In this document: positions 1 through 14,200 of the stretch, in pieces
Layout: each line of letters opens with the position of its first letter
Position numbering within the stretch: the first letter of the stretch is position 1
NCBI GenBank assembly: GCA_004154925.1
Contig: QJNS01000146.1
Location: 62,001-126,000 of the forward strand
Direction: 5' to 3'
DNA: 64,000 nucleotides
From: Monosporascus cannonballus
Lineage: Eukaryota; Ascomycota; Sordariomycetes; Xylariales
Notes under the pieces: generated by a model
The model's input: the letters and a program-made list of their open reading frames with translations, nothing else
The model's database searches: none
What the model was told of the DNA's origin: nothing
Program-made: the position numbers and the translations under genes

Positions 1-458
1 TCCTTGGGTCCGGCGGAGTCGCCATTCCCGCCATCCTCGCCCTGATCGTCGTCGTCGTCCTCATCCTCGTCGTCCCAGTCGACGCCGATGAAATCCAGGC
101 GGGACCGCAGCTCCGCCGTCATCCTCTCCAGCAACTTCTCATTCCTGGAGTCGTACGTGGCCGCCTGCTCACTTTTCCCGGGGGTATCTCCCTGTTAGCC
201 GTAATCCTGAAGCGAGGGAAAGGGGGAGTGGGAACCCCGACGCAAACCTAGCGCGGCTAGGTCGAAGGAAAATAGAGTCCGAAAGAGCCCGCGGGGCTTG
301 CTCTGCCTCACCGTGCCTCGCAGCCGCACCCCATCGGGTCGTCCGCCCACCTCACTGGGGGTGTGGGCCGAGCGGACGGTGAACGGGATACCGGAAATGG
401 TAATGGTACGGAGGAGGGGGGGCGGATCATATCGGGGGAACTCGGGCGACTTACTCAA
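1..458 (-). CDS. SAM-dependent methyltransferase, N-terminal part (runs off left edge)
   Basis: The 5' part of a minus-strand gene whose 3' end lies outside the window. The first exon starts at the ATG at 458 (MSKSPEFPRYDPP...). It probably ends at 312, where GTGAGG makes a phase-0 donor. The intron (about 311-168) ends in a GGCTAAC branch point and GAG/CAG acceptor. Exon 2 (from about 167) reads QAATYDSRNEKLLERM and then LDFIGVDWDDED before an acidic low-complexity stretch. An A-A-T-Y-D-x-R start followed by DFIGVDW is familiar from fungal class I methyltransferases of the UbiE/COQ5-like group, placed just before the SAM-binding glycine motif, which would lie off the edge. Substrate unknown. 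The exact donor is uncertain: an alternative GTGAGG at 355 gives a frame conflict. The family call is from memory of the motif, not a search. Confidence 0.6.
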
Positions 459-3400
459 AAACTGACCTGACCGCGTCTACCGTATGGACATGATCATGTA
501 TTGCTGTGCTGCCATGATGATGGCCGCCTTGGTGATGATGACCGTGATGGCTCATTCTTGTTTCTAAGAGCGATTTCTCCTGTTCAAGAAAGGGAGCGAC
601 ACAATTTCAAAGCTGCTGTTTAATTGGCCGTGCCAGTGGCCTTGTAATCGAAACTTTGCCTGCATTTTCTTTTATCATGAGCAACGGCGACTTTTTCGTC
701 GACATTCCGTCGACTTTGCGGCAACATATCGGTGGCTTCCTTACGTGTATGTACATATGTAGATACTTACCCCAGCCGCCGCCCGTTCATCCAGCCAAAA
801 GCGCATGTGCCGAAGCTGTACGGATACCTCTCGGGGTGCAGCTAAACATTACTGCCCTGCCTCCTCACCGCCTCGGGTCATCGTCATCACCGAACAGAGT
901 GGAGTCCATGGGTTATGTATACTAGGCTCTCGCCCCATGTATACACGACCGCCGGGTCGATGCGAGATATTGTTGCATTGGATGGCTACGCATGTACGTA
1001 CTATCAGGCAGATCTAACCGCGAAGGGCCGGAGCCGGGCGAGAGCCCAAATTCAGGGAAGTGGCTTGCATGGGTTTTGGATCTCGAATCGCACATTCGGA
1101 AACTGCCTCCCGCGCCTGCATATGCTGACGTTGGAGCCCGAATCCCCGATGGGCGACTCAGAGCCCGAGGTCGTCGTCCTCCATGTGTCCCGGGGCCCAA
1201 GGGTCCGGGGGGGGTGTACACATAAATACAGTAGTAATAAGGGCTAGCTTGCTGACACAGGAGCATGTGCATGTTTCGGTTGCATTGGGGACGACCCAAG
1301 CTGCAAGGCTTCGCATCGGTCCGTGATCACAGGGTGCCGCACACCAAAAGCGGCCCAAGGCGGGAAGGAAGAATCCCCATCTCGGGTCCTGAATGGGTGC
1401 TTCGCGTTCCACCCTATGCCATGTGCCGCACCACAGAGCACTAAAGGATTCCCCCAAATACCCGCAAAGAGGCAGTAGACCAGGGCACTGGCTCGTTTTG
1501 CCCACCGTCGCTGTTGGGCGCTAGGTTACTGCGGACTAATTCTACGATATATTTTAGAGGGTTCTGTCTGCAAGACAAGGAAAACGGAAGCGCCGTGGTG
1601 ATGGATGTGGAGATGGGGGTTACAACATTATATATGCAATACGACGTCAATCTGTGCGACCTTCTCTCGGACCGGAATAGCTGGTCGGTAGGGGAACAGG
1701 GAGGCGGCAAAGAGGGCGCTGATCATGGGTAGTTGATGCACTATGATGAATAATCACGCACGCCGTGTATGGTGTATGGAAATACGAACGAACTCTGCGA
1801 TCTAATATCTGTCACATATATTGCTGTCGTTATCACAAGCGAACTTTACTAGAGGCTATGCGTATCACAGCCGCAGACCGGCAGAGGGTGTCAATAATGA
1901 AACAAGCGAGTTGCATACACGAACCACGGTAGCCGTTTTCGAAGAGGATCCCCGTTGCGACGTGCCTATTGTACGTGAAAGGGATTCCAAGAAGTCCTTC
2001 CCGCGGCAGAATTCCTTTCTGACAGGTAACGGGCAGTGACGGCGCCACAGACCGTTTTCTTAGTACCATCCGTGTAACTACGAACAAGATATCGCTGACG
2101 ATACTTCCTTGGGCCGTTGCGGGCAGGTAGGATCCAGCAGTGCGTACTCGCGTGGTCCTGTTAGCGCTGTCGGCCGCCGCTTATTGCGGAAGAGGCCTCG
2201 AAGCTCTCTTGCCCTCGTGCGGCACGGGTCGCAGGGGCCGACCCAAATCAGAGGACAGAAGAGTCTCACCGCCGCTTCTCCGCTTGCATATGTAGATACT
2301 GTAGGGTAGGTTAGTGTCATCGGACATCTTGTTGTCCTCAGAGGAGCAAAAAAGGTCTAATGCTTTAATTAAGCCTTCAATATCCCCCCCTGGGGTGTGC
2401 AAACGTTGCGATTGAGATTAAACTGCGCCCCTAAAACGCCTTCCACGCGCTTGAGCCTAGGCGCGCACATATACGTAACCCAAGGTTCTCATGGTCATTT
2501 GGAGCAACGGGGTTCAACGATCCTATCTAAGTCGCGCTCTTTCGAGGTAGCCGAGGTTCTAGACTACCCCAACCTAGACGTTCAGCTACATAGTACGCAG
2601 CGATCACACCCATTAAGGGACCCCTTGCAATCCGCGCTTGACCGAACTTGGTTCGCCCAAGAACGTCTTGTCGCTTAATGATTGATGGGTGGAGGAGGCA
2701 TCCGCGTATCTGAGTTCACTACAAAACGGCGAGACTATAGACGATAGAGGTCTAGGCCGCTGCTGTGGTCCTGTAAATGACGAGAACGAACGGGCGCCAA
2801 TTCTGCACTCGATCCTCTTGGGCATAGACAACGTAACTGTGGGGTAGCTGAGCCAGATCTACCAGGTATGCAAACTTGGGACGAGATTCTTGGTCCTATG
2901 CCCGGCGGAGGCGTGGTTGTGTTATTGTCACGCAAGGGGAGCATTGTGCTAAAAGGAGGTAGGTAGTTTGACAGGACAGATGCTAGCTACTACGGAGTAA
3001 TTGCGGTCTCATTCTCCTAAGGAACGCTAGCAGGACCGCCGCAATGGCAAACCGTTGAGAGTTTTCAAGCTGCACTAGCTTGCTGATATATCAGATTTAC
3101 AGAGTGGCCAGTTCATGCGTGTCCGCAATGTCTGGGTTAACCCTTTTGAAAAGATTTCTTAGTACCGGTACCGCATACACATGGCAACCACCTGAGAAGG
3201 GACGGGAGGCATCTTGCGTTGACCGAGATGCCGTGATTACCCTCAGGCGAGGTACACGCGGGCGGTTTGCTGCTTTGTGTGTCCTCTGTACGTGTAGCTG
3301 ACTGGAATCTGTTTGCTTGTACGACGTTGTACTAGGGCCTCACGCGCGAAACCGTCCCGGGATGGGAAACGGTAGATAAGGCGGCTATATTTCTGGCGTG

Positions 3401-6400
3401 TGACACCGTGGTGGATTCGGCGCAGATAGCACTAACGATGATTATTACTTCTCGGTACCCGCCACCCGGGATCAACACCATCTATCGGATTGCTAGAATG
3501 ACTCTCGACATCTACGTAGCCCTGGCCGTCTCTCCGTAGAGCCCATCATCATCTACGCTAGCTCACTCGACGAAGTAATATCCCTACCTATGGACTGTCG
3601 ATACCGTAAATGCACGGGTAATGCAGGCCCCGCCGCAAAAGGAGTTAACCGTATGCGTATCACAAGCTGACTTTGGCAGGGTGATCCCCTGAAGTGCGAC
3701 CGAAGAGAAGTGAATCATAACGCAGCTCCCAAAAGGACACAGTGCGTTATGGGGGCCTGACGTGGAGAAATGGCGTTTCGTTGATGTGTGGGCTGCTGCG
3801 GAGCAGCAAGCATACGTCCCATAGGTTTGATACGGAATCACGCATCATTCTGGAGAGCGCACCTGATCGATGCGATTCGTCTGTCACCCTCTCACCCTTT
3901 TTAAGTCCCTCAATACAAATATGCAAGCATACAATATGAGAACGAGTTTGTATACTAGAAGCCTGTTGTTTTCGTCCTATGTTAGTCCCCTATGCGATCC
4001 ACCATGGCAATTAGTAATTAGGCCATCACGGACCAGGCAGAAAAGGGGAAAACGGAAAAATACAATGGTTTCGCTAGTCGCCCCTTGTGCGATCGCTGGA
4101 GAAGCTAAATTAGAACCAAATCGCGGGAGCGGCTCGCCCGCATGAGGTTTTGATCACGTGAAGCTTGCTTCCACGTCTTCATTAGCCTTCTCCGAGTTCT
4201 CCTTAACAAGTCGTCCAATCACAGGCGTTACGTATCAAATGTGCTATCAAGCTAGAGTCAGGGTATCCCGGCGCCCGGGGCTCGGGGTACATCATCTTAC
4301 TGCAGTGCTCGTGGAGCGCCCTCCCCGTCCGCCATGAGGACAATTGTCGGTGTGCCGGATCGCGCCTTCGTCTTGCAGCAGTCAGCCGAAAGAACGTCAG
4401 CCTTGGCGCTAGTCCCGCAACGATACGACGCGACTGTTGTGTGTGTGAGATTTGCGGTCAGGTATCGACCTCCGTTTGCCTATCTCCTTGATTAAGCAGA
4501 CGGGCGAAGGGCACCTGATGCAGCATTGTTGCCATCACCGACTACAGATTCCGTCATTGAGCTGGGGATGAGCACGAAGAGAGAGGGCTCATGAAACCGA
4601 ACGGGGTGTAATCAATGTCCTCTTATTGTGGCGTAACCACGTTTCACTTCGAGTAGTTTAGCGAGTAACGGTATTCCCTGAGTGTGGAATGCGAGAGAGA
4701 GCGCCTAACGAACATATACCTACATGGGCGAATTCTCATCAAGTAATGACTCTATCCAGTGGTCTCTTGGAGCCAAGGGAGAACCTCCAGCAGCCCTCTC
4801 CCCTTGTGGTTTCATGCCGTGTTCCTTTGCGGCAAAGTGCCACCATATATAGTTATTTGTTACGCATACCAACCTTGACTCGGTCAAATGACTGTTCCTC
4901 CCCTAAGCCCAAGTTGCAGTTGGGCATGGCTATGAAAGGGCGTTTGCTCTTGTGGGTATGTCTGTGTTCGCTTTATTTACATACTGAATTTAAAGGCCTG
5001 TAATACCAATGACCCGACATGAGCTACGTCGGTACATAGTGGCCAAGGACAGGGGAAGACTCTGGATATCTCGTTTATTCACAGCATTAAGTATTCGTCT
5101 CCCGGTCTTATTAGCGTGCAAGGGTTAACAAAATTAAGCGCGTGTCAGCTGGTATGAATGATTGAGACTATGGCCAGAATCAGCCAAAGCCGCCATGCCT
5201 CGCTTCAGTATGGACCGTTACATGAAATTCCCTACGTGATGTCTAAATTAGCCGCCAAATCCTGGTACCGAAGGGGCGGATAGCCAATGAGTCGACGGAT
5301 TGCCAGCCACCAACGAACGACTGTTACTGCTGCATCCCATAAATCGTTCATATGGCACAATCTTTGTAAATCCGGGATTTTAGGCTCTCACTAGGGCGGG
5401 TGGTCCGACTGGCAATGCTGCCGGATTCTGACGATATGTTGTTGGTTAGTTGAGCACAGCTGAAAAGCGGTAGCCATGACGGGGGCGGAAGCCAATTGCG
5501 AGCATGGAGCTTCGCTGGCAACCTCACAGCCTATCAAATCTGGCCGCCAACTTTCTACATGCCGCCCTGGGCGATGCCGCATTATGAGGTGGTATTCACT
5601 GACCCTAAAAGACACGGCTTCGTACGGATTGATGGGTGTTTGGCTGGCCTAGTCAGAAGACAATCTATCATTAATAGGAACCTGCTGCTGAATGGACCTT
5701 AACATACGACTTGAAAACTCCCCTCTCTAGGATTCACGGCCCGGCTTTCACTATGCTGGTCCTTTGACAACACACCGTTGGCGGGTTGGTGCGGTGTCCA
5801 TTCCTGCCCGCCTCTATTGATTCCTGTTCTTTTGAAGCATACCCCTATATCGGTGGAGAAAATGTCAGCCAATGTTGGAGTAGTACGCCTTTACATACAT
5901 AGATCGACGATCTGACGCACGACGGATTCGGGGTCAATTTAACTTCGAGATGTACCACCTGTACCACCTATTATACTTCATCCTTGTCTTGGTTCTATGA
6001 CCATTTTGAGCCATGGGAGAGTTTGTGTTCACCACCCATGACACTTGCTACAATTAGCGCACCGACCTAGTGTGGCATGGTTTGAGCCGAGAACAAACGG
6101 GCAATTCATATTAGCACTCTGGCTCTCAGGGGATGACTAAAAAGACGTTTGGAATCCATCACTGCCCAACATGACAGAATGAGATTTGGCGTCTTCGAAA
6201 GCTTCCCTTGGTCGATCCATATCCGGAAGATACATGCTATTGTAACGCCTGCGTCAGCAGTCAAAATAACTTGCACCACCAATCCCACGAAGAGTCGATG
6301 TTACAGTGAGTGCAGGGTGACCTGGGCCCTTATCAATTGGTTTAAGCAGTTGGCTTAAGTCTTCGTAGGTCCTGATCGAACGCGGTCCGCAGTTTTCTCT

Positions 6401-9400
6401 GTAGGAAACAAGAGGTCAGTTCGCATCATTGCCACGTCGTCAGTTGCTCTACTGTGCATCCCGTACTATAGCTGGGTATTTCCGAACCCAAGCTTGGACA
6501 GCTAGGCTACTATATGATAATAATGCCTGTGCAAAGCCATGACTAGATAGATATCATTGGGCCTAAGTGATGCGAGAATCGTACCATGGAGACTTTCTAG
6601 GCGCCGGGTTCGTATTCAAGCAACAGCATGACCCGCGGCTGCGACTAACACGTTCGCATGAATCGCAAAGCTGGTGATTTATGCTTTCAACAACTTCGTC
6701 TAGTCCAAGCCCTGTGTGGCCCGAACCTAAGGAAAAGGATAGCAGATGAAGAAACCCCCGAAGCAGCGTGTGTGATGGGAGCGATAACACAAGGGAGCGA
6801 AAGAAAGCAGTTGGTACCATGGATAGACGGGACACTAAACCTACATGCCGCCATTTGGTGCGATTTACAATGTCTTATTCTTAAGGATAACCAGACGCTA
6901 GCAGTTCTTCCGCAAGTAATGGTTGGAGTAGCGCAGCATGAGGTCTTGGACACTGCAAGGTGTGTATGTAGTTCGTGGCGTCTGCCCAGGGGCGCCAGAA
7001 CTACATCTATCTGGGATGCGGCTTCTTTGCTACTGTAGGTCAGTATTGTGGTGTTGTCTCCTCACCGCGACTGTTTATGCCACAACCAACTGTGAGCATC
7101 ATGGTTTCTTATTCATGACGAACGCGCTTATATAACTCACTGGTAATACATATCCAGTGAGTTTCTCGACGTGCTAACATCTAAACCTACTTTGAGGTAT
7201 TGCCACTCTCATAACTTTTATGTGATGTAGCCGTGGAACGAGTTTAGTACCACAAGTCATTGGCTTGGTTTCTCCACAACCTTAACTTGAGCCCGGAGAA
7301 AATAATACCCACCCTGCTAAACCCTAAGGGCGTAAGGTTTGCAGGCCCCCTCCAATTTAAGCGTACATTTTCATCGTCTATAAGCTCGGAGAGGCAAACA
7401 TAGGTTCTTGCACAAATCTCAAGTTCCGATGCTTAGTAAGTTAGAGTATCGGATTGACGATAAGGAGCAGCTGCGCTTGTAACAGGAACAACCCACCTGG
7501 TTTGTGAGAAAGACCTGCTTACTATTATCCGTTGGCTTGGCTGCAGCTCTGTCAAGAGCGTGACATGGAGACAAGTCATGACACCCCCGGGATGCCACTG
7601 TAATTAGATGTGTCAATACGATACATCGCAACATCTGCAATAAGACACATTGCATCACCCCATTGTATGCGAGCCCTATATTCAGGCTCGATTGATAACC
7701 CGATCAGGATATATCCTGGGTTGCTGCCGCAGACATGTGTAACCCACCTAAGCAATCCCCGGGAAATTATGATAACACGCTGACGAGCACCCAGGACTTC
7801 TGTTCGGTTGCGAGAGCGGAAACCAATCGAATTGACTTGAGGCTGCGGTGGCGTCCGAAATGTTTAGCCCTCCGTCTTCTCAAAGACTAACCGCAACGTC
7901 GGCTTGGGAGTTTTTTAAGAGAAAGAATCAGAAATAGAGGAAGCTTCGATAAAGTAGAATAAAACAAATAAGAAGTCCTCTTCTAAGGTGTGGAGAACTT
8001 GTTGAACCTGCGGCTGTTCCCGCCCTATAGTGGAAAACATATGCATCGTCCCCTGAAGATGAGGTACGTCATGTTTGTCCCAAGTCGCACGAGTGAGACT
8101 GCTGCGGCCGAAACCGAAAGGGTATGTGAATGCAGACGCGGTGACCGATTGACCGTTGCATAAACATAGGATCAGCCGTAAGGGGCGGGAGCGGATAAGC
8201 ACAAGGGACGGGAAGACCCACGGTCTTGGACGGAACAGCATCACGTAATAATCTTGTTAATGGCACGTCGCATTACCCAAATAGCAACATGGTACAAGGG
8301 GGACTGATTAAAGCTCATTCTAGGGTCTCGCTCGGTTGAAACGACAGCATCCAAGAAAGGTGGTAAGAAGCTGATCACGAACCAGCATTGTTCCTGGTGA
8401 TCTTTGTTTGGGGGTGGTGAAAAAAAAAAAAAGAAAACGAAAAAAGAGGGAAAAAAGGAAATGAAAAGAGGTGTACCTAATTGGAAGTCTTTGCGATCAA
8501 AGTCTATCGTTTCTCTAAAGAGGAGCCTCTATCATATTCAAGATATTGTGCGCTACTCAGGGTCCTGCAGGTTTGGCTACCCTATCCTGGAACTCACCCC
8601 TTCACGACCGCCAGACAGGCGACCACGAAGTGAAAGGAATATTTGCCATTCGTAGTACCACCAGCAATATCTACCGTACTGAACAGGCGTAGTTGAATTG
8701 TGCTAGAAGCGGAGAACTATTCGCTAGTCGGCATTCTCCCGAAGCATTGCTACCAGTACCACTCACACCTTGTAAGAGGGTAGTGCGCTTACCGTTCGTT
8801 TATGCGTGTCTGTACTCCAGCCCATGCACCAGTCTACAACGATGTGACTTTGATAACGAAAGCTGGTATGGTAGTCTCACGGAGGGGGGCGGTGGCTATA
8901 TCGGAATGAGGCCTCGAAGCGCAGTTGTTCAACGAAGGAACTGACCGCGCCCCGTCGCTTACATCCAAGTCTCCGAACCGAACAACAATAATAAAACGTG
9001 GAATACGTGGCCCGAAAGGGGAATTGGTCCGCTATCGGGATTGACGGGCACACTGGGCAGGGAATGACGGGAAGGCGGGTACCAACATTGGCAAGACGGC
9101 TTGGCAAGGTTGGTGCATCGGCGCATTGCGGATTCCACAGCTTGCCAGATCTGAAGCAACTAATGGGTTGGGGGCACTAATAACGCATGAATTTCTTGGA
9201 TCAATGTTTGGTTCGTGGAACACGGAGCAGGAGACGTGCCGTTCACCCTGAAACTTTTTGACGAAAAGGTGTGCCTCCGGTGAAATCGGGGGTTGCAAGA
9301 TGTAGTGGACGATTGATGATTGATGATAATGGCCCAGCCCTGCATGCGCATGTGTGCGACGACGCCAGAAATCAATCAAGAGATCGCATTGCACACTCCT

Positions 9401-12400
9401 CTTTTCTCCCTAGGCCCCATCGCGGCCTGTCCCACAACTCCCCAACCCGTCTTGCCTGCTTTTTTGCAACCTCAATTTTCGAATTCTGGGCACTTCCGTG
9501 CATTAGTGGAAAATGTAGCCAAGAAATGGTCCCATGTTCGCTCGGGAGGGCTTGGCTCCACATGTCCCCCTGCCGCCCTCCCCTTCCTTGCACGCATTGC
9601 CGCTGGGGCCCTGCGTTCGACTATGCCTGATTCGAAACGCAACACGTCTGGCGGGACCAATAGAATCCTCGCGTGCGACGAAGACGTTACCAGCCGAGGG
9701 GATTCAAGAAAGACGGACCGTAAGCCAAAATCCCTTAGCCCAAAGCGGCTGGCGAATGGAACCGTCCGAAAGGGGGGGATCTCTACCCCTGTGGAATGTC
9801 GTATCGACTAGTTCCTCAAGAAAGGGCCGAGCGAGTCGTGACCATGCGCGCCACCTTCTCGAACATCGCTGGCCGGAGATTTAAAATTCGTGACCTAACG
9901 TCACCCTGGCGTCGAAAAGGACACCACGGCTAATATCGAGCCCTGTCTCCTACGCGAAGTAAAATTGAAGTCATCTGACCCACTCTAGGGTCTCGTTTCC
10001 CTTCTTTACCCACTTCGCTCTTTTCTCACTCGCAAGGCAGATCCCGCCCTGTAATGCACAATACCCAATTGGTACTGTATAAGAAGCTCGGTCCGGTTAC
10101 ACGAGCCAATTGTTGTGTACCCGTAGCCAGCATGATTATCCCAGCAGCAATCCATGCGAGTCAGCCCGGTAGCCACGTGAAATGAAATTGTTGACAAAGT
10201 GGAATACTGGAATACGCGAGCTCCAGGTCCGATTACGCATGCTCTTCTGCTTTTGCGCCACTAGCTAACGCCAGGCAGATACATGACTTGCGCGTCCGCC
10301 GCAAGGATGCACCAGCGATACATGCCAAAGGTGCGTTTGTTAGCATAGAATTACCGTCATTAATACGTACCTAGTATGGCTACTTGCCGGCTGCGCGCAT
10401 AAATATCAGTACCATACGTACATGCAAATGCATGTGCGAAGTACTTATTAGAAAGTTTTCAGATGGGCGACAGAAGTGTGGGTTTCATCGGCACGCTTGG
10501 TGGCGGCAACACCCGCAACATGTGTCAGACGACCCCAGGTACCCGAAATCTGGAAGGCACTTGTGCAAAGTATCAAAGCGCCTGTGCCTCCGGCTGTAAA
10601 CTAGTTTCCCCTCGCCAGCAACTTTCCCAGCGCAAACGAGTAGAAAGGGGACCGTTATTTCGTCTTGAAGGAGATCGAGCTCAGCTTGACCACCTTAAAA
10701 CGCACACAACTTACAGGTGTATCGCCTATGCTCCTGCATCCCGATGCAGTCTACATATTTATGTATGTGCGTGAACTAGCACATGACCTAGAACCTAACG
10801 CGACTACACGAAGTCGCTGATGCCGTAAAAGACCCACAGGCCCATTATTCTCCTACCCACCAGGTTAAGAGAACACGTTTAGGTTGTAAGATATGATGGA
10901 TTAAGGTGCTGTATTTGTTAGGTAAGTACATCTGTTAACCTCATGCTACCTACCATACATAAGCACATATTGCTGGCTACGCTTTTTGGCACATCGAGGT
11001 GACATCCCGCATGTGGACTTGGAGCTCGAGTAATACAAGCCCGGATCTATCCTTGTTAGTGGGTATATAAATTACTACTCCAAGCTTGCGGCTTTAATTC
11101 TGTTGTGACGCTGCCGTGCGACCTTTCGCCGCCCACCAGTCTGAGATCAGCGCAATTGAGATACCGGATCAGGTCAGAGAACGCCGTCATGCCATCTTGT
11201 TATGCTTTGTTATTAGAAGGATTTAATGCGTTGTTTCTTACAGGACCATAGTATCCTAGGACTATATTATGCACGGAGGTAAATGTCCTGTAACCACTTT
11301 GTCACAATAAAAATATTTATCCCGCATTAGGGACCTGAATTGATCAGAGTTCACCTCTGGTACTTCTTGGGAATCTATGGAATGTTACCCCATTGTACTA
11401 TTTTGCTTGCGTCCCATAAAAAAGGGAGATCGAGGCACTGCAACTCGACGATAAGAAAAACATGGCAGACCGAAGCATCGGGCCCTAGTCGTTAAGCGTC
11501 AAAAAGCGGTGCGATGACATGGGCCGGCTCTCTTTGTGCTAATTACGGATCTCGGATTCAGAACGTTTCTCACCTTCTGCTTACTTACCCCGTGTGTTAG
11601 CCGGCCCAACCAGTGCTCCAAGCCCGAGATGTTGGCTGATCAATACCCATATGCGGGAATGTGACCGAAAGAATGAAGAAGCTTCTATCTGTAACCACAG
11701 CCGTCACACGAAGCCCGGGACGGAGCAGTCGTGTTATGGAGATGCCAAGTTTGTACACGGTGATATACCTTGCATGTCCTATTTTCTCAAGTAACATTTT
11801 AGCTAGTTGAATGGGACCCCTCTTAGCAGAACTCGAGTGCTTTCCCTTAGATGTGCCTAGAGATGCGAATATGCCATGATCCCGCAATGCCGAAAGGTTA
11901 GAAGTCAAGGAGGTAGTGAAGTGGTGGCTAGAGAACAGTATTTTCGAGCTACAGTCATTTCCTCCTCCAGTATCTGCACAAGATTCAATACTGCTCTTCG
12001 TGAGTTTAGCGTTCAAAACTCGGGGCTCCGCGGAAGCCTTATAACAAATGATTTATAAAGCTTAACCGCTTCAGCCGACCAGTCTTGGCCGCCAGTTCTG
12101 GCATTAGGTGAGTACGGGCTAGGGGCGTAGGGCTACATCCTTTGTATCCCGCAAACGCTAGGGGACTTTCTGACTGGGTGCCATCCTCCTGGTTCACTCA
12201 TCCCAGCCGCCTGTGTTGTGAGTCTCACCAAGGATTTGACAGAAGCGGATCGACGGTAGCTCCCGAATTGGAATCATGATCGCTTCTTAGATTGGTGGCC
12301 GCCATTGGTATCGTATCACTCCTTGTGCGCGCCTGCTGCTGCCATTGGGCCATCTGCTACCTCGATATCACCTAAGTGAGTTCCTCATTCGTCTAGATTG

Positions 12401-14200
12401 GAGCGGCTAAGTCGTTCCTTGGTGCTAGTTAGGCTTTTAAGCACGGAAGTCCAAACCTTCTTTGGGAGGCCATTGGACACATTGACCATGACGGTCAGAT
12501 TTAGTTAGACCTATAATGTCCATGTTAACCGTCCATTCGGCGATTGAAACACAACTTAGTCTCGTAGGACTAAGTTTCCCCGCATCTCTTCCGCTTTTCG
12601 CCTTCCTCTAGCGGAAGACGAAGGTAACGAAACAATTTGCGGGTGTGAGTGAGCAAAAGAATGCTTTGACATACGTGGAAACCCGTGCAAACCCGTGCAG
12701 ACACGACTAGCGGTTCAAGGCCTGCTAACGAGCGGGCGGAGACAGGCAGGCGGGTGCTAGGAGCGGCGGTGTGGCACAACGGATAACTCCGGCGAGTTGG
12801 AGAAGTGGAGGGCCTAGAAAAAAGAAAGGCGAGTGCCAGACCCTTGGAACCGCGCTATAACTGTTGGCTTTTAGAACGCTCCTGGGATCTTTGTCACAAG
12901 AGAGTATACTTGACTTGATTCGAGACGCAACGTCCCACTGCCTAACCCCCATATCTAGCGTGTAGCTACGTGTACACATTATGTCTCGTCTACATGATTG
13001 AACCCCGGCGCCTCATATCCTCATCTTCGGTATGCAGATGTGGCTACCTGGCGGCCCGTCGAGCACAACCTTAGCATCCGAGTACATACAGGGGTGAAAT
13101 ATACCGTAGTAACACGGACGATGTCATCAGCATGCATAGGATAGGTACGGTCTGTACGTACCTTGGGATGTATCGCCTGCAATCACCACCTAAGTCGCTA
13201 CTGGTTTCATCTCATATTGCACATAGACATGCTCTTTCATCAATGCAGAAAAACGCGCATGAATATGTTAGCATTCATGATATAATCTAACTAGACTGTA
13301 TTGAGTTCAGCACAATTAAAGCTTCAAAGTCTTCGCGGTATGAGAGGCCACAAAGCATGCGTGTATGTAGATACCTACATTTAGCTAAAGACCCGATTCC
13401 AACCATGTATCGTGCAAGTACTTCTCTCCATCAGGCAGATGACCTACCGGGGCTGCCTACCTGTATGATACTACGGAGTGTCGGCCGCCGCGATATCATG
13501 TAACACATCATCGCACTTCGCATGTGAGATAATGTACGGGCACGTCTGGGCTGAAAGACCAGGATTCTACGGGAAAGCCTGACCAACAGCACCTACGCGG
13601 CCACTACTTTACGCCCTACACGCATACTTATACTAGAATTACCGCCAGCTAGGGAGAGCCCTCGAGGCAGTTCTCGAAACTTTTGATTTACACATATGCA
13701 TATCCACCTGCATGGCATCCCGCAACTCGCTGCATCTTTAGAAACTTGGGACCAATTGGACTTGATCTTGTGTCGAATCACAGGCAGACGTTACAAGTCC
13801 ACTCCTCCTCAACCGCCCAGCGGAGGTGGTTATGTCTGAGTCTACGTACATAGTTACGGTCTACTGGCTACAAGCTCGCACTCGGCTACCCGAGGTGTGG
13901 TGTCGCTGTAGCCGAGTCCACTCGCCCGCGTGTAGGAAGTCATAACAGACCATCTAACGAAGATTATCAGGTTGGAGCCTATTTTTCCTCCCTTGGAAGG
14001 AACTGCAGATTGGACGGAAACTATACACCCTTTCAGACCACCCAAATTTTGAATTCAGTCGGTACCTACCACGCGGACATCCTCGGATGATTTTGCGCAT
14101 CCGTAACAATCCTTCCATTAACATATCACCAACATGCGAGCATTGAAGCTCCGCTGAATTCCACGTAATCACCAGGATTCACACCCAGCAGACCCCAAGC
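459..14200. other. Long stretch with no supported gene
   Basis: About 13.7 kb of roughly balanced base composition. Open frames are short, the longest being 163 codons at 9320-9811. They overlap on all frames and show no domain, codon bias, signal peptide or convincing intron chain that I can recognise. I see a purine-rich low-complexity run at about 8405-8470, a small direct repeat of AAACCCGTGC near 12678-12697, and the 11-mer TATGTAGATAC near 755, 2288 and 13369. It is not AT-biased like the right end, so it is not obviously RIP-degraded. It may be old intergenic DNA, non-coding transcripts or decayed genes beyond recognition. Confidence 0.5.

Noticed and set aside
9320..9811. 163-codon open frame in the gene-free region
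   Set aside because: The longest there, but it overlaps several equally open frames on both strands and shows no domain, signal or codon preference that I recognise.
12760..12830. tRNA-like A-box (TGGCACAACGG) and a nearby GGTTCAAGGCC
   Set aside because: The B-box-like sequence lies upstream of the A-box-like one, and no acceptor or anticodon stems pair.
755..13380. Three copies of the 11-mer TATGTAGATAC (near 755, 2288, 13369)
   Set aside because: Curious, but the flanks do not align, so no dispersed repeat can be claimed from this window alone.
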